A stretch of 64,000 nt of DNA. It comes from Psettodes erumei (taxonomy: Eukaryota > Chordata > Actinopteri > Pleuronectiformes > Psettodidae). The notes below the pieces were generated by a model. The model saw only the letters and a list, made by a program, of their open reading frames with translations. It was not told the DNA's origin and did not search any database. Location: the NCBI GenBank assembly GCA_016785225.1, contig JAFBJZ010000661.1, positions 27,315 through 91,314 on the forward strand. The letters run 5' to 3'. Below, one piece after another: positions 44,811 to 57,105 of this stretch. Made by a program: the position numbers and the translations under genes. Position 1 is the stretch's first letter. Every line of letters begins with the position of its first letter.

Positions 44811-47290
44811 TTAACACTAGAAGTCCCAGCATTTTTCTGTCTACCTAGAAGACCCACATAGGGGCCATTTGGCCCGACCGCTTTTCCCGAATACACTAAT
44901 CACTCATTTTGTTATGGTAATGAGGCTGTTAGTGGCAGTGTGTGGGGTGAGGGGGTCACACCTTACAGTGGTGAAGTCATGATGGCTACTTCTGTGTGAA
45001 TGTGAGAATGAGGAATTCTATTCTAAAATGTGAACATGTGAATGTCCCATGTGACCATAACGACTCGTGACTGCAACCAGACAATTGTTTGATGGATAAA
45101 TACCTCAGTGCACATGGCCTATAGCTTCAGTTCCCTCAAGAATTTTGTGGTGAAAGAAGCTCCTCTCCAAGGAATGAAGATGCAGAGAATCAACACTCAA
45201 CAGGCATTGGAAATGATCCTGGATGGAGCAAACCCTTGCGACTCGGATGGAGAAGACATCAACCTTCAGGTGGATTCAGACTCCGAGCTGTCTCAGTCGT
45301 CTTCAGGTAAGATTTCATTTCATATTATTTCCTATTTTACATTTCATTTCAGTGAGGAAGTTGGAAAATATAGCACCATGTGAATAGAGCCTCCATTTTG
45401 TTTCTGAGTGCGGACTGCCGTCAGTTTTGTTTGATTCTACTTCTCCTGAGGTGTCTGCACCTTAGCCAACCTATTTGAGATGTTCTGGGATTATTATTAT
45501 TAGCTTCTATGCTTGCATTTGTGATATCATTTGACTTTCCCATTGCTCATAATTATATTTTTTTCACACTACAGATGAGGAGACTGCTCCCCAACCAAAA
45601 AAGAGAGCTCGGCTGGGGACTGATGTCACAGAGACTACGAAAGACGGCACAGTATGGCATGAAGAACAGGTGGGAACGGGTCCACATTTAACCCCGCCAT
45701 CGCCATACAACGCAGATGGAGATCCAACAGCTAAGGCCAGGAGGTCAATCACAAGTCGTCTTCAGAGCTTCCTGTGTTTCATCACTCTGGACATGCTTGG
45801 TATCATTCGAGACTGTACAGTTCAACATGCAAAGCACACGGAGCATGTGGATTGGTTCATGGGCCTCCCTGAGCTAATGGCATTTATTTCCATCACCATC
45901 ATGCGGGGAATCATCAGGGTGCCATCGCTGCGTGACTGCTGGTCGAAAAACCTGGGAAGCCCACAGATCATCGAAACCATGTCCCAAGGGCGTTTCCAAA
46001 ATATCATACATCACCTGCGCTTTGATGACAGAGACACCCGCAGTGAGCGAGCACAGACCGATAAGTTTGCTGCAATTTCGAACATATGGGGATTGTTTGT
46101 CACCAACTGCATCACATCCTACATCCCTGGTCGACACATCACCATCGACGAACAACTTTTCCCGTCCAAGACTCGCTGCTGTTTCCTACAGTACATTGCA
46201 TCTAAACCAGACAAGTTTGGGATCAAGTTTTGGGTGGCGTGTGACTTGAAAACCAAATACGTCTGCAACATCCTACCATATCTTGGCAAGGACCCCACTC
46301 GGCCTCGTGGGGAGAGAGTGTCTGAGAGTGTAGTCATGAAGCTGATGGAACCATTCCTGGACAAGGGCAGAAATGTTACCACGGACAATTTCTTTACATC
46401 ACTGTCACTTGCAAAACGACTACTTAGCCGGAATACAACCATCCTTGGCACAGTCAACAAGATTCGCCAAGAAATTCCACTGTCAACTAGACAGATGCAC
46501 CGCAATGAATTTACCACCCAAGTATTTTCAACCACTGGTGCCACACTGACGGTGTATGCGCCCAAGTGGAAGAAGACTGTATATGTTCTCAGCAGCATGC
46601 ACAGCATGATTCAGACACAGGATACCACCAAAAAGAAGCCAAACACCATCACACTCTACAACACAACAAAGTGCGGCGTCGATGTCATGGACCAGATGGT
46701 GCGAGAGTACACTGTCCGCGCAGGAACACGGCGCTGGCCAGTAGCAGTGTTCTATAACATGATAGATATGGCAGCACTGAATGCACACGTGCTCTATCAA
46801 TTATGCACCGGGAGGCAGGAGAGACGGGTGGATTTCCTGCTGGAGCTTGCAAGAGAGTTGGCTCAAACCCACGTGGGTATGAAAAAGGCCCAAAAGGAAC
46901 AATTATTTTGGCAACAACCCTCCACACCACAACTAGGAAAAAGAGCCAAGTGTCAGGCTAAAATTAAATGTAAGGACAATCATGCAACTGTGCGCTGTGT
47001 TGACTGCTACCGATATACATGTGGGAAATGCCAAAAGGAGCAATGGCAGTGCCAGGATTGTGAGTGACTGCTCAAATGTATTTCACTCATAATGCATGGT
47101 TTTTCATTCTTTGTAAATATGCTTGGGTTTTTTTTTTTTTTTTTTTTACTATTTTTATCACACAAAAATAACAATTACTTCTGCAACAACCCTCCACACC
47201 AAAACTGGGGAAAAAAAGTTGCTTTTTCATTCTTTGTAAATATGTTTTGTTTTGTTTTTTTTAACAATAAATGTCAGTGTGTTGATCCCT
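44811..47290 (+). mobile_element. piggyBac-superfamily transposon
   Basis: A TTAA at 44811-44814 is followed by CACTAGAAGTCCCAGCATTT, a plausible piggyBac terminal repeat at its TTAA target. The two-exon transposase follows. I did not find the inverted copy of that terminus after the gene; the right boundary is set near an AATAAA at about 47266. The 3' UTR contains a repeated block: CAACAACCCTCCACACCA (46913 and 47183) and TTTTTCATTCTTTGTAAATA (47100 and 47223). Confidence 0.8.
45180..47067 (+). CDS. piggyBac transposase, two exons, apparently intact
   Basis: Cut-and-paste transposase acting in the nucleus on TTAA-flanked termini. Exon 1 runs to 45306 (donor GTAAGA) and exon 2 from 45575 (acceptor CACTACAG) to the TGA at 47067. 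The start is probably the ATG at 45180 (MQRINTQQALEMI), a usual start for this family, though upstream in-frame ATGs lie at 45174 and 45114. The spliced protein has an acidic N-terminus (DSDGEDINLQVDSDSELSQS), a nuclear-localisation-like PKKRARL just after the intron, and the DDE core with HITIDEQLF, NVTTDNFFTSL and CGVDVMDQM, holding the three catalytic aspartates and the fourth nearby one. The C-terminus is a cysteine-rich zinc-binding domain ending CGKCQKEQWQCQDCE. No frameshift or premature stop is seen, unlike its neighbours, so this may be a young or selected copy. Confidence 0.88.
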
Positions 47291-47430
47291 TCCTTCCTGT
47301 TGATCCTTTCCACTGCATACAGCTCATAATCCAGTTTAAGTCTTTATGGCTATGTCCACTGAGGTATTTATCCATCTCACAACTAAAGCTTGCTCTCAAA
47401 AGAACCTCCTGAGCTGTAAGGTGTGTCCCC

Positions 47431-48768
47431 TCCCCCACACAGGTTCAAGTGGCTCCGGCCGTGCAGCAGAACTATGGCCATTCATCAACAAGGGAGCCTG
47501 GATAACAAGGGAGCAGACAATGGAGTGAACATCACCTGGCAGGACATCTGAAAGTGAACCAACAGATGATTAAGTTATTAATCCAGTGGGTCTACGGTGC
47601 CTTCCCCAAGCAATCTTACCTGTTCCCTTTGGGGAAAAGTCAAAGACATTCAGGTGTCGACATGACAGTTGACACCTCCTTGCACCTTGTGTTCCCAAAA
47701 ATGCATGCAAATCCATGGAACACATTCTGAGCAGCTGTTCCAAGGCACTTGGTAAGGGGTGCTATAGGTGGAGACATGACAGTGTCCTCAAATCCATTGC
47801 TGAAGGGGATCAGTTGAAGTAGAGACATCCAAACCACAGTAAAGGCAATCACAACTGTCAGGCAGGAAGAACAGCGAGATGCAAGACCATCTCATTCAGA
47901 CTTCTAGGCATAGCCCAAGACTGGGTGATGACAGCTGATCTGAAGAGGCAGCTGAAAATACCACCACACATCACCCAGTTTTTGCTGATGTAAAAGACCT
48001 CATCCTGGATGATTAAAACAATTTCAGGTTGAGGTTCTCTGATGGCAAAGTGACATCAGAACTTACATCCTTCTGGTGTCAGAAACAACAAGCCAACTCA
48101 TCCTACTGCAGCTAACTGTACCCTGGCAAGAAGGTTGGATGAAACTCAAGAGATACTAGCAAAATACCAGAAGCTGGTGGAGGACTGCTACAGAAAGGGA
48201 TGGAGGGCCATCTGAATGCCAGTGGAAGTGAGCTGTCTGGGTTGGGGTTTTGTAGAATATTCCCTCAGCAGGGCCTTCAGCATACTTGGCAGAGTGCAGA
48301 GCCAGAGGAACTGGACTTGATCAACCATGCTCTGGTCGCCTGGATGATCTGTTGTAAGATCTGAAACAACCTATGATGTCGGGAAACAACACTGATGATG
48401 TGTTTAAGCAAGATCATCGGAAGATTTATCAAAAAAATCCTCATTTGAAACATCAAGATTGGGTGGGACTAAATTTAATCCTTTTGAATAGCAGAGAATT
48501 AAAGTTTTGATTTAATGTACAGCATGGTTGAATCGAGGTAATCATCAACTCCACTCCTGAAAAAGCCAGCACCCGCATCAACAATATGAAAGACTTCATC
48601 TTGGTTCTGTAAACAGAACCACAAGGCAAACCCAAATAGTCCACTGCCTTTCGATCAACAATCCATGGATCACCAGACACCTGAAAGCACTTATTAGTTG
48701 ATGTTTAAAGACATAGTAGAATTGAGGAGAAGTGCAACATGAACTGGAGGAGATGCTTTGGGAGTGTA
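47431..48768 (+). pseudogene. Decayed non-LTR retrotransposon, left part
   Basis: At about 47800-48300 the translated pieces include WVMTADLKRQLKIPPHITQ, LDETQEILAKYQKLVEDCYR and KGWRAI, then MPVEVSCLGW, resembling the C-terminal nuclease region encoded by some fish LINEs. Next comes sequence like the start of a Rex1/L2-type ORF near 48650 (NNPWITR). Many stops. It continues across the hAT insertion at 57106. Confidence 0.45.
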
Positions 48769-49281
48769 GTAAAGACCAGAGGTGTCAAAAGAATTCACAT
48801 TCATTACTCAGGTAGAAGTACAGATACTAGGGTTTAAAAAGACTTCTGTAGACGTTGAAGTATCAACTCAAGCTTTTTACTCAAGTAAAAGTATAAAAGT
48901 AGTGGTTTCAAAGCTACTTTAAGTATAAAAGTAAAAGTAATTTAAGGGGAAAAATGTCATTAAGGACGGGATGTTTTTCTAAAGGTCACAATGACTGTAA
49001 TGTTATATTAAAATGTTAATGTTGAAAAATTTAGTATGCACAACAAACTACCTGTTTCAGTTGGATGCCCATTGAAAATGAGCAATTTAGTTCAATACAA
49101 ATATATTGAAGAACCATATATGTGTACTTCTGAGCATTAACGTGTTTCTTGGAGCAGAAGATACGATGACGAGTTGCCTATAAGTATTGTAATAGTGAAA
49201 AAAGTCAAACTTTAGAGGCATGTAATCAATAGTCTTTATTAGAATTGCAATTCTATAGCTAATGGCAACAATGTCAAATTT

Positions 49282-51626
49282 AATTAAAGCTGCAAGCAGT
49301 GATAACAGGCCCTCGCACCCCCGCACCAACTCGCGGGAACCGGGTGATGCCGAATTCCCAGAATTTTCCCAAAAACCCCGACAGGGAGGCGTTTTTGAAC
49401 ATTACCTCCTGTTGCCAATAGGTGGCGCTACAACAATGCGATGAAATAGTCCTGCGTATTTTTTCAGGCCGGCGCCCTGATCGCACGTGTGTAATTTCAG
49501 GCGGATTGGACGAGGCAGGTGCGATTTATAGCGCTTTCAAAGGTAATGGCGATGAATCCAAGTTCGCCGTGCCGCCACAGGGACATCATGAGGTGGGAGC
49601 ATGCCATCTTCAGAATCAAGCATCTGCAATGTCTCAGGGTTCACCAAAGAGAATCTCAGCTCTGTTTGATCGAGCTTCCGTATGTTCAACATCAAAGTAT
49701 CAAACGTGTTATTTCTTGTTGCCAATAGGTGGCGCTGTCACTTTAATGGAATATGATTATGTAGATGTCTTTTGGAGTGGATTATTATCATACATGTGAA
49801 GTTTGATGGAGATCGGAGTATGTACACTACAGTTATGGCAATTTACTGTTTTATGGCGAAACATCAAAATTCGCCGCGCCGCCACGCCCATGTCGTTTGC
49901 GAGCCATAAAAACTTTTGACAACTTTTGATCACAAAGGCATTGCGAGTCAGCTGACCAAGTTTGAAGTCGATACAATGATATCCCTAGGAGGAGTTCGTT
50001 CAAATATAGCACGTGTGAATGCTGAAATATACGCCAAATTTTCAGATTCAATTCAAAATGGCTGACTTCCTGTAAGGTTTGAGTCATGGCCGGCGTAGAC
50101 ATTTTTGCAAAGGGCGTGGGATGGTACATGAACCCACCGAATTTCATCCGCCTAAGTCAAAATATCGTTAATGGGGAGGTGTTTTTGAAAATTTCTTCAT
50201 GTCGCCGATAGGAGGTGCAATGACAATATGACCATATAGTCCCATATATCTCTTCAGGAAGCCATCTTGATCGTACTTATGTAATTTGAGGCCGATCGGA
50301 TGAGATATGTCCGAATTACGGCACCTTGATTGTGATGGCGAGGGATCCAAATTTGCCACCCTGCCACACCCACATTTTTCGCGAGCCATAAAACCTTTTG
50401 ATAACTTTTGATCACCAAGGCCTCAAGAGTCAGCACACCATGTTTGAAGCCGATACAATGAAATCTCTAGGAGGACTTCGTTCAAATATAACAAATGCAA
50501 ATGTTTAAAAATATATCAAATTTTCATGTTCAAATAAAAATTGCTGACTTCCTGTAAGGTTTGAGTCATGGCCGCAAGAGACTTTTTTGAAGGTCGTGGC
50601 ACGTTCCACACACGACTGAATTTCATCTGCCTCGGTCAAAATAACATCAATGGGGAGGGGTTTTTGAAAAATTCTTCTTGTCGCCAATAGGTGGCGCTAT
50701 TAAAATATGACGATATAGTCCCATAGATCTCTTCAGGCCCCCACTCTGATTGTACGTGTGTAATTTGAGGCATATTGGCCAAGGTATGTGCAAATTAGAG
50801 CACTTTGATGGTGTTGGCGAAGGATACAAATTCGCCGCGCCACCACAGGGCCGCCATGAGGTGGAAGCATGCCATCTTCTGAATCCAGCATCTACCATGT
50901 CTCAAGGCTTACCACAGTAAAATTTAGCATCATCGGATTTAGATACTTGATGTTGAACATCAAAGTACAAAACATATGATTTCCTGTCGCCAATAGGTGG
51001 CGCTGTCACTTTTATGGAATATGATTATGCAGATGTCTCAAGGACTGGATTATTATCATACATGTGAAGTTTGGCTGAGATTAGAGCATGTACACTGAAG
51101 TTATGGCAGTTTCATGCTTTTTGGCGAAACATCAAAATTCGCCACGCCGCCACGCCCATTTCGTGCACGAGCCATAAAAGCTTTTGATAAATTTGATCAC
51201 CAAGGCCTCAAGAGTCAGCACTCAAGTGTGAAGTCGACACAACGAAATCCCTAGGAGGAGTTTGTTCAAATATAACACGTGTGAATGGCCAAAAACGGCC
51301 AAAATTTGCATATTCAAATCAAAATGGCCGACTTCCTGTTGGGTTTGAGTCATGGCTGCAAGACACTTTTTCGAAGGTCTTACCACGCTCTATGCACCCA
51401 CGAAATTTCATCCGCCTCGGTCAAAAGTAACCCCATAGGGGAGGGGTATTTGAAAATTTCCAGGGGGCGCCACCGAGCCATTTCACCCCGCCCATTTTCG
51501 AGACCCTTAAAATATGTAATTTTTCGCTGGACCTGACGCGTGTGCAAAATTTGGTGAGTTTTTGAGCATGTTCAGGCCTCGAAAAATGCGCTAGAAAAGT
51601 CGTGAAAAGAAGAAAAATAATAATTA
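49282..51626 (-). mobile_element. Hairpin-ended modular element, cluster 3 copy 1 (inverted)
   Basis: Starts (complement of the right end) with AATTAAAGCTGCAAGCAGTG then ATAACAGGCCCTCGCACC. Complementary palindromes (CGCCAATAGGTGGCG and variants) lie at about 49426, 49730, 50205, 50682, 50985. Modules are in the opposite orientation to clusters 1 and 2. It lacks its hairpin end, because copy 2 directly follows. Confidence 0.78.
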
Positions 51627-53290
51627 AAACTGCAAGCAGTGATAACGGGCCCTCGCACCCCTTCGCCAACTCGGGGGACCCGGCTGACGCTGAATTCCCC
51701 GAATTTCCCCGAAAACCCCGATGGGGAGGCGTTTTTGAACATTTCCTCCTGTCGCCAATAGGTGGCGCTACACCAATGCGACAACATAGTCCCTCAGGTC
51801 TCTTCAGGACGCCGCCCCAATTGTACGTGTGTAATTTGAAGCAGATCGGATGAGGCATTTGAGACTTACAACGCTTTAGATGGCGATGGCGAGGGATCCA
51901 ACTTCGTTGACCCGCCACCAGAACCCCAGGAGGCGGGAGAATGTCATCTTCAGAACTGAGCATCTACCATGTCTCCAGGCTTACCACAGTAAAATTCAGC
52001 TTCATCGGATTAAGATGCTTGATGTTGAACATCAAAGTACAAAACATGTGATTTCCTGTCGCCAATAGGTGGCGCTGTGACTTTCAATGAATATGAATAT
52101 GCGGATACCTCCGGGAAGGGAGTATTATCATACATGTGAAGTTTGATGGAGATCAGACCACATACGCTGAAGTTATGGCAGTTTCGTGCTTTCTGGCAAA
52201 ACATCAAAACTCGCCGCGCCGCCACGCCCACATTTTTCGCGAGCCATAAAAACCTTTAACACCTTTTGATCACCAAGGCCTCGGGAGTCAGCACACCAAG
52301 TTTGAAGCTGATACGATGAAATCTCTAGGAGGAGTTCGTTCAAATATAACAAGTGCAAACGGTGAAAAATACGCCAAATTTTTACATTCAAATCAAACTG
52401 GCTGACTTCCTGTAAGGTTTGAGTCATTGCCACAAGAGACTTTTTCGAAGGTTGTGGGACGTTCCAGATACCTCCCAAATTTCATCCGCCCAGGTCAAAA
52501 TAACCTCAATGGGGAGGGGTTTTTGAAATTTTCTTCCTGTCGCCAATAGGTGGCGCTATCACAATATGACCATATAGTCCCATAGATCTCTTCAAGCGGC
52601 CGCTCTGATTGTACGTGTGTAATTTGAGACACATCGGCCAAGGTTTGTGCAAATTAGAGCACTTTGATGGTGATGGCAAAGGTTCCAACTTCGCCGCGCT
52701 GCCATGGGGCCACCATTAGGCGGGAGCATGCAATCTTCTGAATCCAGCATCTACCTTGTCTCAAGGCTTACCAAGGTAAAATTTAGCTTCATCGGATTTA
52801 GATACTTGATGTTGAACATCAAAGTACAAAACATGTGATTTCCTGTCGCCAATAGGTGGCGCTGAAGTTATGGCAGTTTCGTTCGTTCTGGCAAAACATC
52901 AAAATTCACCATATTGCCACGCCCATTTCGTGCGCGAGCCATAAAAACTTTTGATAACTTTTGATCACCAAAGCCTCGAGAGTCAGCACACCAAGTTTGT
53001 AGACTTTTTCGAAGGTCTTGTCATGCTCTATGCACCCACCAAATTTCATCCGCCTCGGTCGAAATAACCCCAATGGGGAGGGGTATTTGAACATTTCCAG
53101 GGGTCGCCACCGAGCCATTTTGCCCCGCCCCTTTTGGAGACCCTTAAAGGACGTAATTTTTCGCCGGACCTGACGCGTGTGCAAAATTCGAAAAATGCGC
53201 TAGAAAAGTCGTGAAAAGAAAAAATAATAATAATAAATAAATAATAATAATAATCCCTTAAATTACAATAGGGCCTTCGCACTCGGGCCC

Positions 53291-53354
<64 letters not shown>

Positions 53355-53600
53355 CCCTTGAATATCAATAGGGCCTTCGCACTGAAGGTGCTCGGGCCCA
53401 AATAATAATATTTTTTTAAAAATCCCTTGAAATACAATAGGGCTTTGCACCGTTTCGGTGCTCGGGCCCTAATAATAATATTAATAATAATCTTTCGAAT
53501 TACAATAGGGCCTTCGTACTGAAGGTGCTCGGGCCCTAATGATAATAATAATCCATTGAATTACAATAGGGCCTTCGCACTGAAGGTGCTCGGGCCCTAA
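51627..53600 (-). mobile_element. Hairpin-ended modular element, cluster 3 copy 2 (inverted)
   Basis: Starts AATTAAAACTGCAAGCAGTG at about 51623 and ends with five hairpin modules (about 53250-53600) separated by AAT tracts, the longest at about 53294-53353. Palindromes lie at about 51758, 52058, 52541 and 52848. The first hairpin module is deleted in its loop, the third is the GAAAC-loop type. It abuts the LINE at 53606. Confidence 0.78.
53285..53355. repeat. TAA microsatellite between hairpin modules
   Basis: About 22 TAA units between inverted hairpin modules in cluster 3, the complement of the ATT tracts elsewhere. Confidence 0.9.
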
Positions 53601-53605
53601 CTAGC

Positions 53606-56220
53606 AGATGTAACAAACACTTGCTACTTCAGGATCTACATCAGTCAAGCACGGCTTCGAACTTTATAGAGCGGACAGGAATACGGCGCTTGCAGACAAG
53701 ACGAAAGGAGGTGGAATTTGCTTTTATATTCACAACGGTTGGTGCAACGATGTCACAGTACTACTTCAGCACTGTTCCCCGGACCTCTAGGCCTTCATCA
53801 TCAACTGCAAGCCCTTATACTCGCCCCGTGTGTTCTCCTCATTTATCCTTGTCGTGCGCTGGCCGACAAGATACAGAGAGTAAAGCCCGCAAACCCAGAT
53901 GCCTTGGTTACTGTTCTTAACAAAGGTAACCTCTCCCATGAACTCCCAAAATTCAAACAGTTCATCAAATGCCCCACCAGAGAGGGGAACGTCCTGGACC
54001 ATTGCTACTACACCATCAGCGGTGCTTATCATGCTGTTCCTCATGCTGCACTGGGCCAGTCCGACCACATAATGGTGCATCTGATTCCCAGCTACAGGCA
54101 GAAATTAAAACTCTGCAAACCAACTGTGAGGACATCAAAGATGTGGACCAGAGAGGCAGTGGGAGAACTCCAGGAGTGTTTGGACTGCACAGATTGGGAT
54201 ACTTTCAGGACTGCCACAACCAGCCTTGATGAGTACACAGACACTGTGATGTCCTACATTACCTTCTGTGAGGACAGCATCATTCCATCACGCACCAGGG
54301 TAAGCTTCAACAACGACAAACCCTGGTTCACAGCCACAGTCAGACGGCTCAGGTCAGAGAAAGAGGCCACATTCAGAAGTGGAGACAGAGACAGATACAA
54401 GGAGACAAAGTACAGATTTAGCAAGGAGGTGAGAAGAGACAAATCTGTGCATGGTGAGAGAATGGGACAACAACTCTCAGCCAACGACTCTGCATCTGTC
54501 TGGAAAGGGCTCAAAGCAATCACCAACTACAAGCCTAGAGCCCCCCACTCTGTCAACGACCTTTGTCTGGCCAACAGCCTGAATGAGTTCTACTGCCGGT
54601 TTGAGAAACAATGGGACAGCCCTGATTCCCCCCACACCTTTGACGACCTGCCACTGACCAGCAGCAGCCCCTCCCCCATTGTTTCACCTCAATTATCCAG
54701 ACAGCTTCACACCTCAGCACCTCCCCCGCACTCCACACCTCTCCTTATCAAAGAAGGAGAGGTGAAGAGACAGTTTAAACAACTGAACCCTTGCAAGACC
54801 GCAGGCCCGGACTCAGTCTCCCCCTCCACTCTAAAGTTCTTCGCTGACCAGCTGTCTCCAGTGTTCACACACATCTTCATCTTCTCACTGGAGACCTGCC
54901 ATGTGCAAGCCTGTTTCAAGACCTCGGCCATCATCCCAGTCCCCAAAAAGACTAGAATCACAGGACTAAATGACTACAGACCTGTCGCTCTGACTTCTGT
55001 GGCCATGAAGTCTTTTGAGCACATCGTTTTGGCTCACCTCAAGGAGATCACAGACGATTCCCTGGATCCTCTACAGTTCACCTACAGATCCAACAGATCT
55101 GTAGACGATGCTGTAAATTTGGCCCTGCACTACATCCTCCAGCACCTGGACTCCCCAGGGTCCTATGTCAGGATACTGTTTGTGGACTTCAGCTCTGCAT
55201 TCAACATGATCATCCCAGCCTTGCGACGAGTCGGCCTACAGGAGGGAGATGGACTGGCTGGTGTCATGGTGCAGCAACAACAACCTGGAGCTCAATGCTC
55301 TAAAAACAGTGGAGATGATAGTGGACTTCAGGAAGGGCCCCCCTGTTCTCCCCCTGTGTCCATCCATGACACCCCTGTCACCCCTGTTGAGTCCTTCCGC
55401 TTCCTGGGCACCACCATCTCCCAGGAGCTCAAGTGGGAGCAGAACTTCAGCTCCCTCACCAAGAAGGCTCAGCATAGATGTATTTCCTACGGCAGCTGAA
55501 GAAGTTCAACCTCCCAGTGAAGATGCTGGTAAACTTCTACACTGCCAACATTGAATCAATTCTCACATCTGCAATAACAGTGTGGTTCGCTGCAGTTACG
55601 GCCAGGGACAAGGCCAAACTACAGTGGTTCATCCACTCTGCAGAGAGGGTGATCAGCTGCAGCCTCCCATCTCTCCAGGACACGGAGATGTGCAGCCAGG
55701 ATTGCTGCTGACCCCTCTCACTCTGGACACAAACTGTTTCAGACCCTCCCCTCTGGCAAGAGGCTCCGGTCCATCCGGACCAGGACCTCGCGCCACAAAA
55801 ACAGCTTCTTCCCCACTGCAGTCAGCCTCATTAACAATGCCCCTGCCCCCTGAACATTTGCTCTAACCATTTGCGCTACTTTGCACTGCCAGACACTTCT
55901 CACCCTGCGTTTCCCCACACATGTTCTTATTTCTTATTCTTGATCATAGTCTCATTTACTGTACTATTATTATAGTATATTATATTACATTCCTTTTCAC
56001 CCACATGTATATAATCCATACCTCATTTTAAATTGTGTTATAAGCTTTTATTCTATTTTTTATTATATTCTACCTCTATTATTATTGTTGTTGTTGTTGT
56101 TGCTGTTGTTGTTGTTATTTCATGCTGCTATTTTTGCTTATTTTGCACCTGTCACCAAAGCAAATTCCTAGTGTTGTAACCTGACCGTTACTGTGCCTGG
56201 CAATAAATCCTTCTGATTCT
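53606..56220 (+). mobile_element. Rex1/CR1-type LINE, decayed
   Basis: Open frame 53718-55499 plus 55478-55711. The endonuclease end (frame with KGGGICFYIH near 53709) is broken by a stop and a deletion. The following ORF shows LSHELPKFKQFIKCPTREG, LDHCYYTISGAYHAVP, the linker, CKTAGPDSVSPSTLKFFADQ, LNDYRPVALTSVAMKSFEHI, LDPLQFTYRSNRSVDDAV and RILFVDFSSAFNMIIP. Then a deletion removes the block with the catalytic FADD motif and the frame resumes at SFRFLGTTISQELKW. The 3' end is an AATAAATCCTTCTGATTCT tail (about 56202). It lies inside the hAT element. Inactive because the RT core is deleted. Confidence 0.85.
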
Positions 56221-56446
56221 AAGTTCAGGTAACATTTGTCCAAAGTTGAATTTCAAATCTCACACAGAGCCCACCCAATGAAGTTGATTTGAATCATAGA
56301 CTGCTAATGTTACTCCTTGCAAGCAAACCATTGCATGTCTTGGCATGTACCTAGCCATAGCAAACATTGCAAATTTACCATTAGTACGTCACTACATTAC
56401 TATAATATTTTGTCAATAATCTAGGGATAAGAAACTTTCAGCTTAC

Positions 56447-56695
56447 CTGAATATGGTTTTTCAAATTAGATGGCGAGTTTTTGAAAGCCATTAGCTCGTG
56501 GTACTTGGGTGCGCAGAGCTTGCAGCGCATCCGACAGGAGTTGTTTTTGCATCCAACCATTTCGAAGAATTCTTCCAGGTATGGCCAGGGGTGTACAAGG
56601 GTTGGCTGGTCTTCCTGGTGACCGGCATCCTTGCTGGTGCTTGGTTGGGACACAGGCCTATCGCTCAAATTATCTTGATTCTCCGCCACGGACAT
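56447..56695 (-). pseudogene. hAT transposase first exon with BED finger
   Basis: The minus strand from the ATG at 56695 (MSVAENQDN) reads HPWPYLEEFFEMVGC, then CKLCAPKYHELMAFKNSPSN and LKNHIQ, followed by a donor GTAAGC after 56447. The Cys-x2-Cys and His pattern and the SPSNLKNHI motif match the BED DNA-binding finger of Tol2-type transposases. The following exons are absent, so it cannot encode an active enzyme. Confidence 0.8.
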
Positions 56696-57105
56696 CTTCA
56701 TACAGCTATAGCTGCCATGCCTTGCTGGAGTTTTATGTGATTTGTCATGTGCAGGTGCGATGGACCCGCCCAATAGGGTGTTGGAATGGTATATGTTTAT
56801 ACTTATCATCTAATCACAGTCAAATTCACTTCACATGGTGTGATTTATCTGGATAGTTTTTTTTTTCTTTTTTTTGAACAATGACAAGCCGGAAGGAAAA
56901 CAAGCCGAAATGAAATAGGAGTAACGAGGCTATTTTTAAAATGTAAGGAGTAGAAAGTACAGATAATTGCATGAAAATGTAAGGAGTAGAAGTAAAAAGT
57001 CGTCTGAAAAATAATTACTCCAGTGAAGTATAGATAACCTAAACTTCTACTTGAGTAACGTAACTAAGTATTTGTACTTCGTTACTTGACACCTCTGGTA
57101 AAGAC

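Larger units (their letters stand above)
48769..57105 (-). mobile_element. Tol2-like hAT transposon with nested insertions
   Basis: Termini CAGAGGTGTCAA (48777) and the inverted TTGACACCTCTG (ending 57097) are flanked by the perfect 8-bp duplication GTAAAGAC (48769-48776 and 57098-57105), the hallmark of hAT elements. The terminus and sub-terminal AAGTA/ACTC words resemble medaka Tol2. A transposase first exon with a BED zinc finger survives on the minus strand near the right end (56447-56695). The rest of the transposase is missing, replaced by an inverted hairpin-element cluster (49282-53600) and a LINE (53606-56220). It is now non-autonomous. Confidence 0.9.

Noticed and set aside
45822..46930. 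Several frames overlapping the piggyBac transposase on both strands
   Set aside because: They have no family motifs and lie within the conserved transposase frame.
47068..48300. Right terminal repeat of the piggyBac element
   Set aside because: I looked for the inverted CACTAGAAGTCCC next to TTAA and did not find it by eye, so the right boundary was left approximate.
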